A DNA stretch of 64,000 nucleotides from Croceimicrobium sp963974215 (GTDB taxonomy: Bacteria > Bacteroidota > Bacteroidia > Flavobacteriales > Schleiferiaceae): assembly GCA_963974215.1 (NCBI GenBank), contig CAXBBL010000003.1:62001-126000 (forward strand), in the 5' to 3' direction. The notes under the pieces are model-generated. The model did no database searches, was not told the DNA's origin, and worked only from the letters and a program-made list of their open reading frames with translations. This document shows, one piece after another, positions 10,101-18,287 of this stretch; the first letter of the stretch is position 1; every line of letters begins with the position of its first letter. The position numbers and the translations under genes are program-made.

Positions 10101-10191
10101 TGGGCTCGATGGTCAGGTAATAGGTAATCGCAGCGATGGCAAAAGCCAACCAGCCGAGGATGTTGTTTAGTTTCTTGTAGTTCGCAAGCAT
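7111..10191 (-). CDS. DUF2723 family membrane protein (putative GT-C glycosyltransferase)
   Basis: Large polytopic protein of 1026 aa. The N-terminal half holds the DUF2723 signature: a first TM helix, then VSFWDCGEYI with the acidic residues typical of GT-C glycosyltransferases, the motif GHPPGAP, and around ten further TM helices. The C-terminal 400 residues are soluble and hold an NGDNDTFPLWY motif and helical repeats resembling TPRs near the end. DUF2723 proteins are abundant in Bacteroidota and are linked to protein O-mannosylation, so a role in glycosylating exported proteins is plausible; the acceptor is unknown. Monocistronic with its own strong terminator. Confidence 0.9.
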   Translation of the reverse strand: MLANYKKLNNILGWLAFAIAAITYYLTIEPTVSFWDCGEYISTSVKLQVGHPPGAPLFQLMGNFFSQFAFGDVMEQAKMVNLLSAASSAFTILFLFWTITALGRKFLSKYGELNDARLTALFGGALVGALAYTFSDSFWFSAVEGEVYAMSSLFTAIAFWAILKWESEINHSTRAHRWLIFIAYMIGLSIGVHILVFLTIPAIVMVYFFKTDQKISRNKFIIYNLVGILILGAIFSAIIPFILNMFGKLEIFMVNSIGMPFNSGTIFTIILIGGAAAYGLTFTRKKESPIGNTLILSVLFIILGYSTFVTLAVRSNADTPIDENNPEDAMSLLAYYKREQYGDFPVFYGQSFNAPLDPQKPFLDGNPVYRRDDEAGKYVITDDRKASIRNFSKSHVGFFPRMWNDDPAAVKYYKQYAGVTDMDGPIPLSKNIAWFFNYQLGHMWWRYFMWNFAGRQNDDQHRYEYTKGNWISGIPFLDNARLGPQSNLYYHAENNPARNVYYMLPFILGLIGGIAHYRKAGADAWVVSLFFFFTGIAIAVYLNHKPFEPRERDYAYVGSFYAYSIWIGLGVMAIFEMLKGKMKTQAMAAVVSVVLLAAVPGIMLAENWDDHNRSNRYVARDIARAYLDSCEPNAILFTNGDNDTFPLWYAQEVEGYRTDVRVINLSLLNTDWYIDQAKRAVYDAQPVPFSFEHEEYRQGTRDVVYYQDRGVKARWDVKDLIRWVKSDNDQTKFTAFGGEKELIYFPTKKLRIDIDKELVLANNVVATSDTGKIVNYIDWNLKSNALSKRDLMVIDLIANNDWTRPIYFSVTVGNSSQAFFWLDDYFQLEGLAYRFVPVYAPRPNDKYDFGKINSDIMYDNLMNKFAWGNMEVDDVYLDETNRRVTFNLRNIYGRLGKQLASEGKNEKAIAVLDLAEEKMPETKFAYDYFVFNIIEGYYQAGAKEKAQAMISTFADRLEGELAYYGQFKGSKRKMVQKEINAASSYFQELVRFVNQYENNNSQQIETLQDNEIYQRYAKALQPFGRA

Positions 10192-10265
10192 GCTTGTGTC
10201 TATTATTAATGTAGCGGGGCGAATTTATAAAATAAAGCCGCTAAGAAGGCCTCAATAGTTTGTTA

Positions 10266-10526
10266 AAACCTGAGTCGAAGTAAAATAAGGCCTCAGACCA
10301 CTTTTAAGTAGTGGAGTTCAAACAGAATGACCGAAGCAATAGCGGGCTATTGGGAGGGAGTGATGCGCTGAAATCCGCTATTTATAAGGGGCTATATTTT
10401 TCCAATAAAGGTGAAAATCCCGCTTCTGCGCCATTTGCCGTAGCCCGCTACAGCGGCATGTCGCAGACTAGTCTTTTCTATTTATTGAAAATCTGAGGCT
10501 CTAATTTTATCTTCGCGCTCAGGTTT
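10266..10526 (+). repeat. MITE-like repeat element, copy A (complete-looking, 261 bp)
   Basis: Begins AAACCTGAG and ends CTCAGGTTT. The two ends form imperfect terminal inverted repeats of about 33 bp that include GCCTCAGA near the left end and TCTGAGGC near the right. Internal hairpins are present, for example CAATAG-CGGG-CTATTG at 10337-10352 and GTAGC-CC-GCTAC at 10440-10451. No transposase reading frame. A 61-residue open frame inside it is not conserved in the other copies. Copy B follows without any gap. Confidence 0.85.
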
Positions 10527-10764
10527 AAACCTGAGTCGAAGTAAAATAAGGCCTCAGACCACTTTTAAGTAGTGGAGTTCAAACAGAATGACCGAAGCAA
10601 TAGCGGGCTATTGAGAGGGAGTGAGGCACCGAAATCCGCTATTTATAAGGGGCTATATTTTTCCAATAAAGGCTAAAATCCCGCTTCTGCGCCATTTGCT
10701 GTAGCCCGCTACAGCGGCATGCCGCAGACTAGTCTTTTCTATTTATTAAAAATCAGAGCCTGAG
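10527..10764 (+). repeat. MITE-like repeat element, copy B (right end decayed)
   Basis: Directly repeats copy A at an offset of 261 bp with few differences up to about 10760, after which the right terminal repeat is no longer recognisable. The A/B junction is the perfect palindrome CTCAGGTTTAAACCTGAG (10518-10535). Confidence 0.85.
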
Positions 10765-10859
10765 AGCGTATTTAGAAGGAGTGAAAAGCGAGGCGGCTTA
10801 AGGCTAAAAGAGGCCATAATATCTAATTGAAAAAATACTGAGAAATCAAGAAGAAATAT

Positions 10860-10890
10860 TTGCTCAGAATTTTTCACTTAGTTACTTTTG
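10860..10890 (+). promoter_or_regulatory. Promoter of tRNA-Gln
   Basis: TTG at 10860-10862 (-33 region), 20-bp spacer, then TACTTTTG at 10883-10890, a perfect TAnnTTTG. The mature tRNA begins 18 bp downstream. Confidence 0.75.
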
Positions 10891-10908
10891 CCATCCAATT
10901 TTACAAGA

Positions 10909-10980
10909 TGCCCCATCGTCTAATTGGCAGGACAGCTGTTTTTGGTGCAGTCGGTCGAGGTTCGAGTCCTCGTGGGGCAA
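10909..10980 (+). tRNA. tRNA-Gln (anticodon TTG)
   Basis: Folds as a complete cloverleaf. Acceptor stem TGCCCCA/TGGGGCA, D stem GTCT/GGAC, anticodon stem GCTGT/GCAGT with loop TTTTGGT giving anticodon TTG, a 4-nt variable region, T stem CGAGG/CCTCG with loop TTCGAGT, and discriminator A. CCA is not encoded. It has its own promoter and terminator. Confidence 0.95.
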
Positions 10981-10994
10981 CTAATAAAGTTCTA

Positions 10995-11032
10995 AAACCC
11001 TTGTTAATCAGTAGATTAGCAAGGGTTTTTTC
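10995..11032 (+). terminator. Rho-independent terminator after tRNA-Gln
   Basis: Stem 10995-11009 with 11014-11028 (15 pairs, one G-U), loop AGTA, then a T-run. The remaining bases up to 11272 hold no recognisable gene. Confidence 0.85.
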
Positions 11033-11272
11033 TTTGGGTGTGTCTTATTTGATCCAAAAAAGATCATGCGCAAATTAACAGGCCATACATTCTTAGCACA
11101 GTAGAATTATAGGCGCAAAGCTTTACGATGACTAAAATGCAAAATGGTGTGTTTTGAGAAGCGATAGGGGGTGGCTGGATTTTCCAACATTTAGGCTGAA
11201 GTTACAGTCCGATTCGGGCGATTGTTTTGGGATTGAGCAGATATTCAATATTTAGTCCCTAATTTAGTCAAG

Positions 11273-12796
11273 ATGCATAAGCTGATGTTTAAAGTCTATA
11301 GTTATTTCTTTGCCATTTCACTCTTGCTAGGGCTGAGCTTAAACCTCGGAACACCTCTCTGTGCACAAACCTCTTATTTCAATATCATTCACCCTCCCGG
11401 TGATAATAATGCGGATATCATTGAAACGGACTCTTCCTATGTGGTTATGCAGCAAGGGAATCCGCTCTTTGAAGCTCTGCACTTACACCACTTTAACAAA
11501 ACCGGAGCATATTCTAAGACTGATTCTTTTGACTTGGGAACTTTCTATGAAAGTGCCTTTAATGGTATTTGCGACTTTAAGGACGGTTACCTTAAACTTG
11601 CAACAATGTATGTTAATTCTGATACAATTTGGATTCACCTTACTCACTTTGATAGTAAATTAGACACTCTACAAACTCTAAAGTATTCGCACCTTAATCA
11701 GTTAAGTACTCAAGCCATAAGTGTTCATTTTTTTGCTCCCAATACCATTCTCATTTCTGGCATGTACGGAGTTCGTGCTGGGCTAAGAATGCATGGTTAC
11801 CTATTAGCCTTAGACACTACCTTGCAGGTGAAGTGGGAACGAACATACATTCCCACAAACTTGAATAGTCAAGGTGGCTTTGTGTTTTATGACCTTGCTT
11901 CGGTATCTGATGGCGGTTTTTTTATAGGTGGTGAACGTCTCTTCTTCGGGACAAATGGACTATCCAGACGAAAAGGGATCTTGCTTAAAATTGACAGCCT
12001 AGGTCAAGAGGTTTGGCGTGAAGAGCTGGATGGACCAGAAGGCAACCACCGGGTACTGGTAGAAGAAATAGATGACAGTACTGCCGCATTTTTCACCACC
12101 CGTATTGATATCCCAGATTCGCAACCCTTCACTCAGCTAAGGTTTGGTGTAGCGGATAATAATGGAATTCTACTTGACACCACTATGGGAGGGGTCGTCC
12201 GCAATATGACTCCTGACTTTTTTGAATGGTCACCTAACATAGGTTTTGTGGGAGGTGGCTTTGCCCAAGGTTTAGGTTTTAAAAGTTACGTGGCTAACAT
12301 TGACCCAATTGGCTCAATCAACTGGAAAAGAGAATACTTCAATGGTAATGATATCGGCACTGATTATGGCTTCTTAGAATCAATGACCTTCACCCAAGAT
12401 GGTGGGATGCTGTTTGCTGGTTATTTTTTAGACCGCAATGGTAATGGAGCTAATATGTGGTTAGTTAAAACCGATAGTTTGGGTTGCGATACACCGGGCT
12501 GTCAAAACCTTGGTTTGGATGAGTTATTACAAGCACGTCTTTCAAACATCGAACTCTATCCGAATCCAGCTAAGGATGAAGTCAGCTTATCTTTTAATCC
12601 CTTAATTCCACCAGAGTCTAAAGAAATTACGGTTCAAATACTCAATTTACACGGGAAGCTTGTTCGGTTTCAAACTATTCAAATTGACCAATCAGACTTG
12701 AGTATTGATGTCTCAGAATTACCCAGTGGAGCCTATATTCTAGAGGCATTTTCGGTCAAGGGAAAACTAGGGCATACAAAGTTGGTAGTTCAATAA
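11273..12796 (+). CDS. Secreted protein with type IX sorting domain
   Basis: Exported protein of 507 aa. Seen: an extended signal peptide (residues 1-31, cleaved after LCA), a central region of about 390 residues rich in beta strands with repeated SDGGFFIGG/QDGGMLFAG-type motifs, as in propeller-like T9SS proteins, and a C-terminal sorting domain (about 425-507) starting IELYPNPAKDEV and ending GKLGHTKLVVQ. The central repeats carry a hydrophobic-Asp/Ser-Gly-Gly pattern that recurs every 60-70 residues. Probably surface-attached or released; function not recognised. Confidence 0.85.
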   Translation: MHKLMFKVYSYFFAISLLLGLSLNLGTPLCAQTSYFNIIHPPGDNNADIIETDSSYVVMQQGNPLFEALHLHHFNKTGAYSKTDSFDLGTFYESAFNGICDFKDGYLKLATMYVNSDTIWIHLTHFDSKLDTLQTLKYSHLNQLSTQAISVHFFAPNTILISGMYGVRAGLRMHGYLLALDTTLQVKWERTYIPTNLNSQGGFVFYDLASVSDGGFFIGGERLFFGTNGLSRRKGILLKIDSLGQEVWREELDGPEGNHRVLVEEIDDSTAAFFTTRIDIPDSQPFTQLRFGVADNNGILLDTTMGGVVRNMTPDFFEWSPNIGFVGGGFAQGLGFKSYVANIDPIGSINWKREYFNGNDIGTDYGFLESMTFTQDGGMLFAGYFLDRNGNGANMWLVKTDSLGCDTPGCQNLGLDELLQARLSNIELYPNPAKDEVSLSFNPLIPPESKEITVQILNLHGKLVRFQTIQIDQSDLSIDVSELPSGAYILEAFSVKGKLGHTKLVVQ

Positions 12797-12863
12797 GTTG
12801 GAAAAATTTATTTTTCTCATTTTTTGGCGGACTAGCCTTTCACAATCGCCCAAAAACACTTTA

Positions 12864-12915
12864 CCGCTTCGGCTTATAATCGATATTTATAAGAGTTCTA
12901 TGGCCTGTTTTATTT
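12864..12915 (-). repeat. Fragment of the MITE-like repeat
   Basis: The stretch GCTTCGGCTTA...ATATTTATAAGAG...TGGCCT aligns with the internal right part of copy C (24430-24475), with several mismatches. It lies in the 269-bp gap before the beta-barrel gene. Confidence 0.5.
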
Positions 12916-13065
12916 AAAAATTAGCTTATTAATAATCCCAGAATACACGGAAAAGACTCCCTTTTGGAGATAATCTTATTTGCATTAAAGATCGAAATAT
13001 TCGTTCTTTGGATTAAGGGATATATTCCCTTCACACTAATCTTCGCAACATAAAATTAATTAGAC

Positions 13066-13689
13066 ATGAAAAAAACCGTAATCTCCTTCTTCGCAGTAGT
13101 ATTAATGATGCCTTTTATGGCTCAAAGTCAGGATGCGCCGAAACAGCGCGAGATTGGCTTAATCTTTACAGGTCTAAATAGTTTTGGGCTAACCTATCGG
13201 CAGGGCAAGGCTGAGGCCTTGTGGCGCTTTCGCGTCGCAAATGTAAGTGGTGGTTCAGACAATTCTGTTGGTGATAGCCTTTCGAATAGGAGTCAAAGGT
13301 TTGCCGTAGACCTAATGGCAGGTAGAGAGTTTCGTAAAACTTTAGATGAGCATTTTACCTTTCGTTACGGCTTGGACTTAGGTTTAGGGCTAAGATTAAA
13401 TGAAGCGAGTAATGAAAACATTTTCGTTAATGGCAGCGACCAATCCACTAACGCATCCCAACTTTTTACTGCTAGTATGAATTTAGTACTAGGTTTTAAC
13501 TACCAGCTTAGCGATAAATTTATTTTAGGGGCAGAAGTCTTACCGAGCTTTGGCTATACTTTTGGCCAGCAAGAGTTTACTTATATTACTTCTAACAGAG
13601 GTGCACGCACTAATGAGCAGGATGTTTCAGACTGGTCCTATCAAATGCGCTTGAGTTCAATCCTGCTCTCGGCAGTTTATATATTTTAA
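13066..13689 (+). CDS. Outer-membrane beta-barrel-like protein
   Basis: 207-aa exported protein: signal peptide (residues 1-21, cleaved after AQS), then alternating hydrophobic/polar strands separated by Asp/Asn/Ser-rich turns, closing with the aromatic strand LSSILLSAVYIF. The C-terminal Phe and the strand pattern fit a small eight- or ten-stranded outer-membrane barrel, as in the OmpW/porin-family proteins common in Bacteroidota. No catalytic motif seen. Stands alone. Confidence 0.75.
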   Translation: MKKTVISFFAVVLMMPFMAQSQDAPKQREIGLIFTGLNSFGLTYRQGKAEALWRFRVANVSGGSDNSVGDSLSNRSQRFAVDLMAGREFRKTLDEHFTFRYGLDLGLGLRLNEASNENIFVNGSDQSTNASQLFTASMNLVLGFNYQLSDKFILGAEVLPSFGYTFGQQEFTYITSNRGARTNEQDVSDWSYQMRLSSILLSAVYIF

Positions 13690-13917
13690 GGCTAATATCA
13701 AATTATGCAGCATTGATCTCTTTGAACCAATCGCGACCATAAGTCTATTGTCGCACCAAGAGTAGGTAAGCAGATTCTGTTTTTTACTCGCTTTTACTTC
13801 TTGGCTTATTTTAAGAGAAATGTACTTAGCAGATCTATTTTTCCTCCAGCCACATTTGTTAAGGGGCAATAGGAGGATTGGTAAGCACTAACAACACCAA
13901 GGTTGCAATGGTTAACC

Positions 13918-14238
13918 CTACAAAAAGCCAATGTTACCAGCGGTTATCCTCATGTTTTGAGCAATGTCCTCCTGCACCAGCTCGGGGTTGGGGGCTTTGT
14001 AAATAGTAATATCTTTTATGTCTCTCTGGTGATATTGAACGGGAACACCATCAATGGCAATGCTTATTGTGGAGTCTATCATGCTTAAAACACGACCTTC
14101 CACCGCTAATGTTTCTGTAATTTGTACTCTCGCATAGGAAACATAGGTAGACTTATCCTTTAGCGAGTCAATTGTCCCGCAGGCTGAAAGTAGGATTAAA
14201 GAAAGTAAAATAAAGGAAGGCAAAGCAAAATTCTTCAT
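13918..14238 (-). CDS. Small lipoprotein, unknown function
   Basis: 106 aa from the ATG at 14238; the frame is open 19 codons further upstream, but the lipoprotein signal (KNFALPSFILLSLILLSAC) starts here. The lipobox is LSAC with Gly at +2 and Thr at +3. The mature part is about 85 residues with short beta strands (VSYARVQITETL, STISIAIDGVPVQYHQRDIKDITIYK), possibly a single small domain. The adjacent minus-strand gene is also a small exported protein, 103 bp upstream. Not recognised. Confidence 0.65.
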   Translation of the reverse strand: MKNFALPSFILLSLILLSACGTIDSLKDKSTYVSYARVQITETLAVEGRVLSMIDSTISIAIDGVPVQYHQRDIKDITIYKAPNPELVQEDIAQNMRITAGNIGFL

Positions 14239-14340
14239 GGGAGTCGGCGTATAATCTGGTAGTTTAAATCGTAAAGTATTGCTCCTATCTTGCAAATCGT
14301 TGTTACCTATGGGGCCACTGGGGTCTTTTAAATAGGAAGT

Positions 14341-14832
14341 TTAATTGTTGAATACTCGCATGGTGGCATGTTTGCAAGGGTGCTCTTTGGCAGAGTCAGG
14401 ACTCACGCATTCGAGATTATCGGTGCAGGCTAGGCGAGGTATGCCAGCAGGGTCTAGTAAAAGTCTGGGAAAGCAATCTTCGTCTCCTTCACATTCGACA
14501 TAATTATTGAGGTGATCCCAGTTTTCGCCAGAAATGTCTTTGATTTTTAGAGTATCATCTTCAAGCACCAACCAGCGCATTAAATAGGCTCGGTGCTTAA
14601 TGGAGGAAAGCTTAAGGAAATAATAAGGTTCTGAATACTCCTCAATTTCCACTAACTCCACATTGTGGTATTGCTTCGCACTAATGGACTTAAAGTGCTC
14701 TAGAATCTCTGCTTTACTGAGAAGTAAGTTTAGCTCAGAATTTTCGATGCTTGCCACAGCAAGTGAATTATTGCTTGGAAGATCAAGTGATAGACTAATC
14801 AGCAGAAAGAAAAAGGATAGAAATTGAAACAT
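14341..14832 (-). CDS. Hypothetical secreted protein
   Basis: 163 aa with a hydrophobic N-terminal segment (residues 1-16) that could be a signal peptide. The rest is acidic and carries five cysteines, all in the C-terminal third, which suggests disulfides outside the cytoplasm. No family recognised. Upstream gap of 178 bp is AT-rich with no clear motif. Confidence 0.6.
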   Translation of the reverse strand: MFQFLSFFFLLISLSLDLPSNNSLAVASIENSELNLLLSKAEILEHFKSISAKQYHNVELVEIEEYSEPYYFLKLSSIKHRAYLMRWLVLEDDTLKIKDISGENWDHLNNYVECEGDEDCFPRLLLDPAGIPRLACTDNLECVSPDSAKEHPCKHATMRVFNN

Positions 14833-15010
14833 CGAATTTAGGTTTAGCCTGAAAATTAGTTAATAAAATTAAAACCCTCTTTTTTAGTTAGTTGAAATGT
14901 GCTTTTTCTAAGGTTTTATAGTGAATGATTTTTCAACTCAGGATGCGCTTTTATTTCTGTTAACCTGCGAGCTGGCATTGCAAAATCATAATTTTAAGAT
15001 ATGCTGAAAA

Positions 15011-16291
15011 TTATTTGCTCTTATCAGCGGCTTTGGCTTTTAGTTCACTCATTTCCTTTAAAAATTCCTGTATATAAAAAGGTATAGTATCATACATCAA
15101 TAGTTTTCGATTGGAGTCGATTAACATATAAGTGGGAAATCCTTCAATATTGAGGTCGTCTTTAATTTCCTTGGTCAATTTACCACTTTCCCATTCTATG
15201 GCAAACTTCTCTTTGAACTCGTCCATGCCTTGGCGGGAATCGCCCTGATTGAGCCCGATGATGTTTATGATATCAGCGTATTCTTTGTAAATAGCTTTTA
15301 TAAACGGAACTTGCTGAGTGCACCCTGCACACCAAGTGCCCCAAACGTCAATAATTAGGTAGTCTTTCCCGTTTAAAGCGGCATCGATATTTAGGCTGTC
15401 ATCTGCGAAAGGGAAACTGTAGTTTGATAAAGTATCTCCAATAATAATTGGGGCTTTGAAAGGCGTAGACGATTCTTTTATTTTGATATATTGCCCGGTT
15501 TTCTCTATTTCCACCACCTCATAAGGTATGCGGTTTATAAAGAAAATACTGGTGTCCTTTAGGTTGACGGCCCCTTTTACGATACGATAGGACAATACTT
15601 TGTCGTCCAATTTACCAACCATCAGTTTGTCCCTTACATTTCGGCTGTACATTCCATCACAATTCCAGTCATTTAGACCTAAGCTCACTTTCTGACCATC
15701 GATTAAACCACGGTAGACTTTTGTGTCCATTCTTTGCGAAGCAAACCAAAACGGAACCTTTTCACGGTATGTCTTATTCTTTAATAGGCCGGGCTTTGCC
15801 CAGTTTTCCAGCCGAGCGATATCTGAACTGTCTAATTTGGGGCGAAAGAATTTTTTATACATCCCTGCCTGTGGGTTGGTGCAATTCCTCAACTTGAGTA
15901 TGGCGATTCCTTCTTCCGTCACTTGTACAGGATCTCCATCATCACTAATGTCGAAATTCCCATTTTGATCTACCCAAAGCTTAGGACGCTGCGATTTATA
16001 ATCTTCAACAATTACTAGTTGCACCTTGGGGATTATACCATCTTTACAGCCAGTGAAATAGGTGAAGAAATAACCCGTATCGGTGCTTGCAAAGTTTAGG
16101 GGATATTTTACTAAGCTGCCTTTCCCTCTATACTTTAAGGTGTCTGATGTAACTCGGTAAATAGGTTCAGTGCCTCTTCCACTGGGGTTTCTTACGATAG
16201 GATCCTGCTCAAAGTAAATGGTTTTAATTTCCTGTGAGAAAAGGGGGAGTGATAGAATAATTGATAGTAAGGACAGCAATAAATTTTTCAT
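15011..16291 (-). CDS. TlpA-like thioredoxin-fold protein with N-terminal extension
   Basis: 426 aa, exported (signal residues 1-19, LPLFSQ). The last 140 residues form a TlpA/ResA-type domain: strand IIDVWGTWCAGCTQQVPF with a CAGC redox motif near residue 320, then a GFPTYMLID cis-proline loop. The first 270 residues are a beta-rich region of unknown fold that includes an FDISDDGDPVQVTEEG stretch. This is the layout of Bacteroidota periplasmic disulfide reductases with an accessory N-terminal domain. Likely reduces a periplasmic thiol client; client unknown. Confidence 0.85.
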   Translation of the reverse strand: MKNLLLSLLSIILSLPLFSQEIKTIYFEQDPIVRNPSGRGTEPIYRVTSDTLKYRGKGSLVKYPLNFASTDTGYFFTYFTGCKDGIIPKVQLVIVEDYKSQRPKLWVDQNGNFDISDDGDPVQVTEEGIAILKLRNCTNPQAGMYKKFFRPKLDSSDIARLENWAKPGLLKNKTYREKVPFWFASQRMDTKVYRGLIDGQKVSLGLNDWNCDGMYSRNVRDKLMVGKLDDKVLSYRIVKGAVNLKDTSIFFINRIPYEVVEIEKTGQYIKIKESSTPFKAPIIIGDTLSNYSFPFADDSLNIDAALNGKDYLIIDVWGTWCAGCTQQVPFIKAIYKEYADIINIIGLNQGDSRQGMDEFKEKFAIEWESGKLTKEIKDDLNIEGFPTYMLIDSNRKLLMYDTIPFYIQEFLKEMSELKAKAADKSK

Positions 16292-16577
16292 AAATTTAAG
16301 GGAGATTAGCGAAAGAAATTATAAAATTCAGCTCCTCAGGTTTTCAAATATAGTATTAACTTGTGAAAATAATATTTTAATCCGATTTAGAAGCTAATGT
16401 CAGTTCTCTAAATAAAAGGACCCTCCAGAACATTCCTAAGAAAATTTAGATTCTTACTGTATATTTAGCCCGAATTTACGGCCATTGGATACCTTGACGA
16501 TTTAGTTAAAAGCTTAGCAAAGCAAATTTCCTCTAGCCTTTTGAAAACGGTTAATTTCTAATTGTTAAGATCCAATT

Positions 16578-17453
16578 ATGAATCCATTCTCTACTTCTTA
16601 TGAAAACGATACCCCCGATGATATTTTGGTGAGTCGGATTTTAGCAGGTGATAAAAGTTCGCTCAATGGATTAATCTTGAGGCATCAGCCCTTCATCTAT
16701 AATATCGCTTGGAAAATGTTGGGTGATCCGATAAAGGCAGAGGACCTTACACAGGAAGCTTTACTTAAGATTATTTCCAATTTAAGTTCTTTTCAGGGCG
16801 ATAGCTCCTTCCGGACTTGGGCTTATCGAATTGTTCGCAATCATTTTTTAAATGATCAGAAAAAGCCGAGTCAGCTTTTCGCGAACAACTTTGAAGATAT
16901 GGGTAATATGCTTGACGCAAGTCCTAGTGTTGACTTATCTGCCGACGAGCAGGAGCAAAAAAAGGAAGAAATACGGGAAGTTCGTTTGCAGTGCCTTTCG
17001 GGGATGTTGCTTTGCCTTAATAAGGAACAGCGCCTCATTTATATTATTGGAGATATTTTCGCGGCAGATCATACTATTGGCGCGGAAATTATGGACATTA
17101 ACAAAGATAATTTCCGTAAAAAGCTAAGTAATGCACGGAAACAGCTGCATAATTTTATGCTTAATAAGTGTGGTTTGGTAAACAAGGATAACCCCTGCCG
17201 CTGTAATAAAAAGGTAACGGTGGCCCTAGATGCGGGAATCATCGATGCGAAAAACCTTCTCTTCAACCGAAAGGAGTTCTCTAATTTTAAAAAATCAATA
17301 GAGGCGGATGCTAGCTATTTGGTCGATGAAGCGGAGCAACTGTATACGGAACTGCATCGCGATCACAGTTATAAATCGACTTTTGAGAAAAAGAATTTCT
17401 TGGAGTTGGTGCTGGAAAGCCCAGATTGGAGAGACCGCTTAAATCTGACTTAA
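16578..17453 (+). CDS. ECF-type RNA polymerase sigma factor with C-terminal extension
   Basis: 291 aa. Sigma region 2 at about 30-95 (DPIKAEDLTQEALLKI; FRTWAYRIVRNHFLND) and region 4 at about 130-190 (LNKEQRLIYIIGDIF; NFRKKLSNARKQLHNF). Unlike typical ECF factors of 160-200 aa it continues for about 100 residues, beginning with CGLVNKDNPCRC, a three-cysteine motif, and a helical acidic tail. This tail could bind metal or act as a built-in sensor in place of an anti-sigma factor; no anti-sigma gene adjoins. It precedes the SDR/hydrolase operon by 71 bp and could control it (inference). Confidence 0.9.
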   Translation: MNPFSTSYENDTPDDILVSRILAGDKSSLNGLILRHQPFIYNIAWKMLGDPIKAEDLTQEALLKIISNLSSFQGDSSFRTWAYRIVRNHFLNDQKKPSQLFANNFEDMGNMLDASPSVDLSADEQEQKKEEIREVRLQCLSGMLLCLNKEQRLIYIIGDIFAADHTIGAEIMDINKDNFRKKLSNARKQLHNFMLNKCGLVNKDNPCRCNKKVTVALDAGIIDAKNLLFNRKEFSNFKKSIEADASYLVDEAEQLYTELHRDHSYKSTFEKKNFLELVLESPDWRDRLNLT

Positions 17454-17524
17454 TTTTTTTTCCCTAAAGTGTTCACACCTGAAGTTTTTTCTTGTCTAAG
17501 TAAGAAAGAACACAATCAGGGATA

Positions 17525-18286
17525 ATGAAGAACATTCAAAAAGTACTTATCACAGGCGGTGGTTCGGGTATCGGACTGGCCATAGCGAGTAAGTTTTTAG
17601 CACAGGGTCACCAAGTAATTATTACAGGAAGAAACTTATCGAAACTTGAGCAAGTAAAAGCTAAGCTTCCGCAGATAAGTATCTACGAAAGTGATGTTAC
17701 TAAAGAAGATCAAGTACAAAAATTGGCGCAGCAACTGGAAGAAGAGTTGGGTGGTATTGATGTGCTGGTTAATAATGCTGGAATTATGTTACTAATAGAT
17801 AGTGGCAATGAAGGCAATGATTTGACGAAGCAATTTGAGGAAATCGAAATTAATTTTCAGTCTCCAATACGTTTGCTGCACCACTTCTTGCCGCAGCTTA
17901 AAAAGAGTAAAAACGCCACTTTAATCAACGTTTCCTCGGGCTTAGCCTACGTTAGTTTCGCTCAAGCTCCCGTTTATTCAGCCACCAAAGCAGCCTTGCA
18001 TTTTTGGACCCAAGCCATTCGGCCACAATTAAAGGCACATGCTATTAGGGTAGTGGAATTACTGCCTCCCGTGGTTGATACCAAACTCGCTAAGGACGCC
18101 GATCTCAAAGACGATAATCTTAAACCCATGCCGCCCGAAAAATTGGCGGAGCTTTTTTGGAAAGATTACAATAAAGGTAAGGAGGAAATCACCCCTGGAA
18201 TTTCGAAACAATTGAAATGGCTGAGCCGCTTCGCGCCTAAGTTTATTTTCAAGCAATTAAACAAACAAGCAATTCCTCAGAAATAA
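17525..18286 (+). CDS. Short-chain dehydrogenase/reductase (DltE-like)
   Basis: 253-aa classical SDR. Nucleotide-binding GGGSGIG at residues 11-17, NNAG near residue 88, catalytic Ser in NVSSG and the YSATKAA Tyr-Lys pair near 155. TGRN after the first beta-alpha unit suggests NADP(H). Substrate unknown. First gene of a tight four-gene group (gaps 1, 15 and 1 nt) with two small membrane proteins and an alpha/beta hydrolase. It therefore probably acts on the same, possibly lipophilic, compound. Confidence 0.9.
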   Translation: MKNIQKVLITGGGSGIGLAIASKFLAQGHQVIITGRNLSKLEQVKAKLPQISIYESDVTKEDQVQKLAQQLEEELGGIDVLVNNAGIMLLIDSGNEGNDLTKQFEEIEINFQSPIRLLHHFLPQLKKSKNATLINVSSGLAYVSFAQAPVYSATKAALHFWTQAIRPQLKAHAIRVVELLPPVVDTKLAKDADLKDDNLKPMPPEKLAELFWKDYNKGKEEITPGISKQLKWLSRFAPKFIFKQLNKQAIPQK

Positions 18287-18287
18287 T

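Noticed and set aside
10311..10496. 61-residue open frame inside repeat copy A
   Set aside because: The same frame is broken in copies B and C, and the sequence is a palindromic non-coding element.
10860..11078. 72-residue open frame
   Set aside because: It runs across the tRNA-Gln gene and its promoter and terminator, so it is an artefact.
13903..14088. 61-residue plus-strand frame
   Set aside because: Antisense to the small lipoprotein gene at 13918-14238, which has a clear lipoprotein signal.
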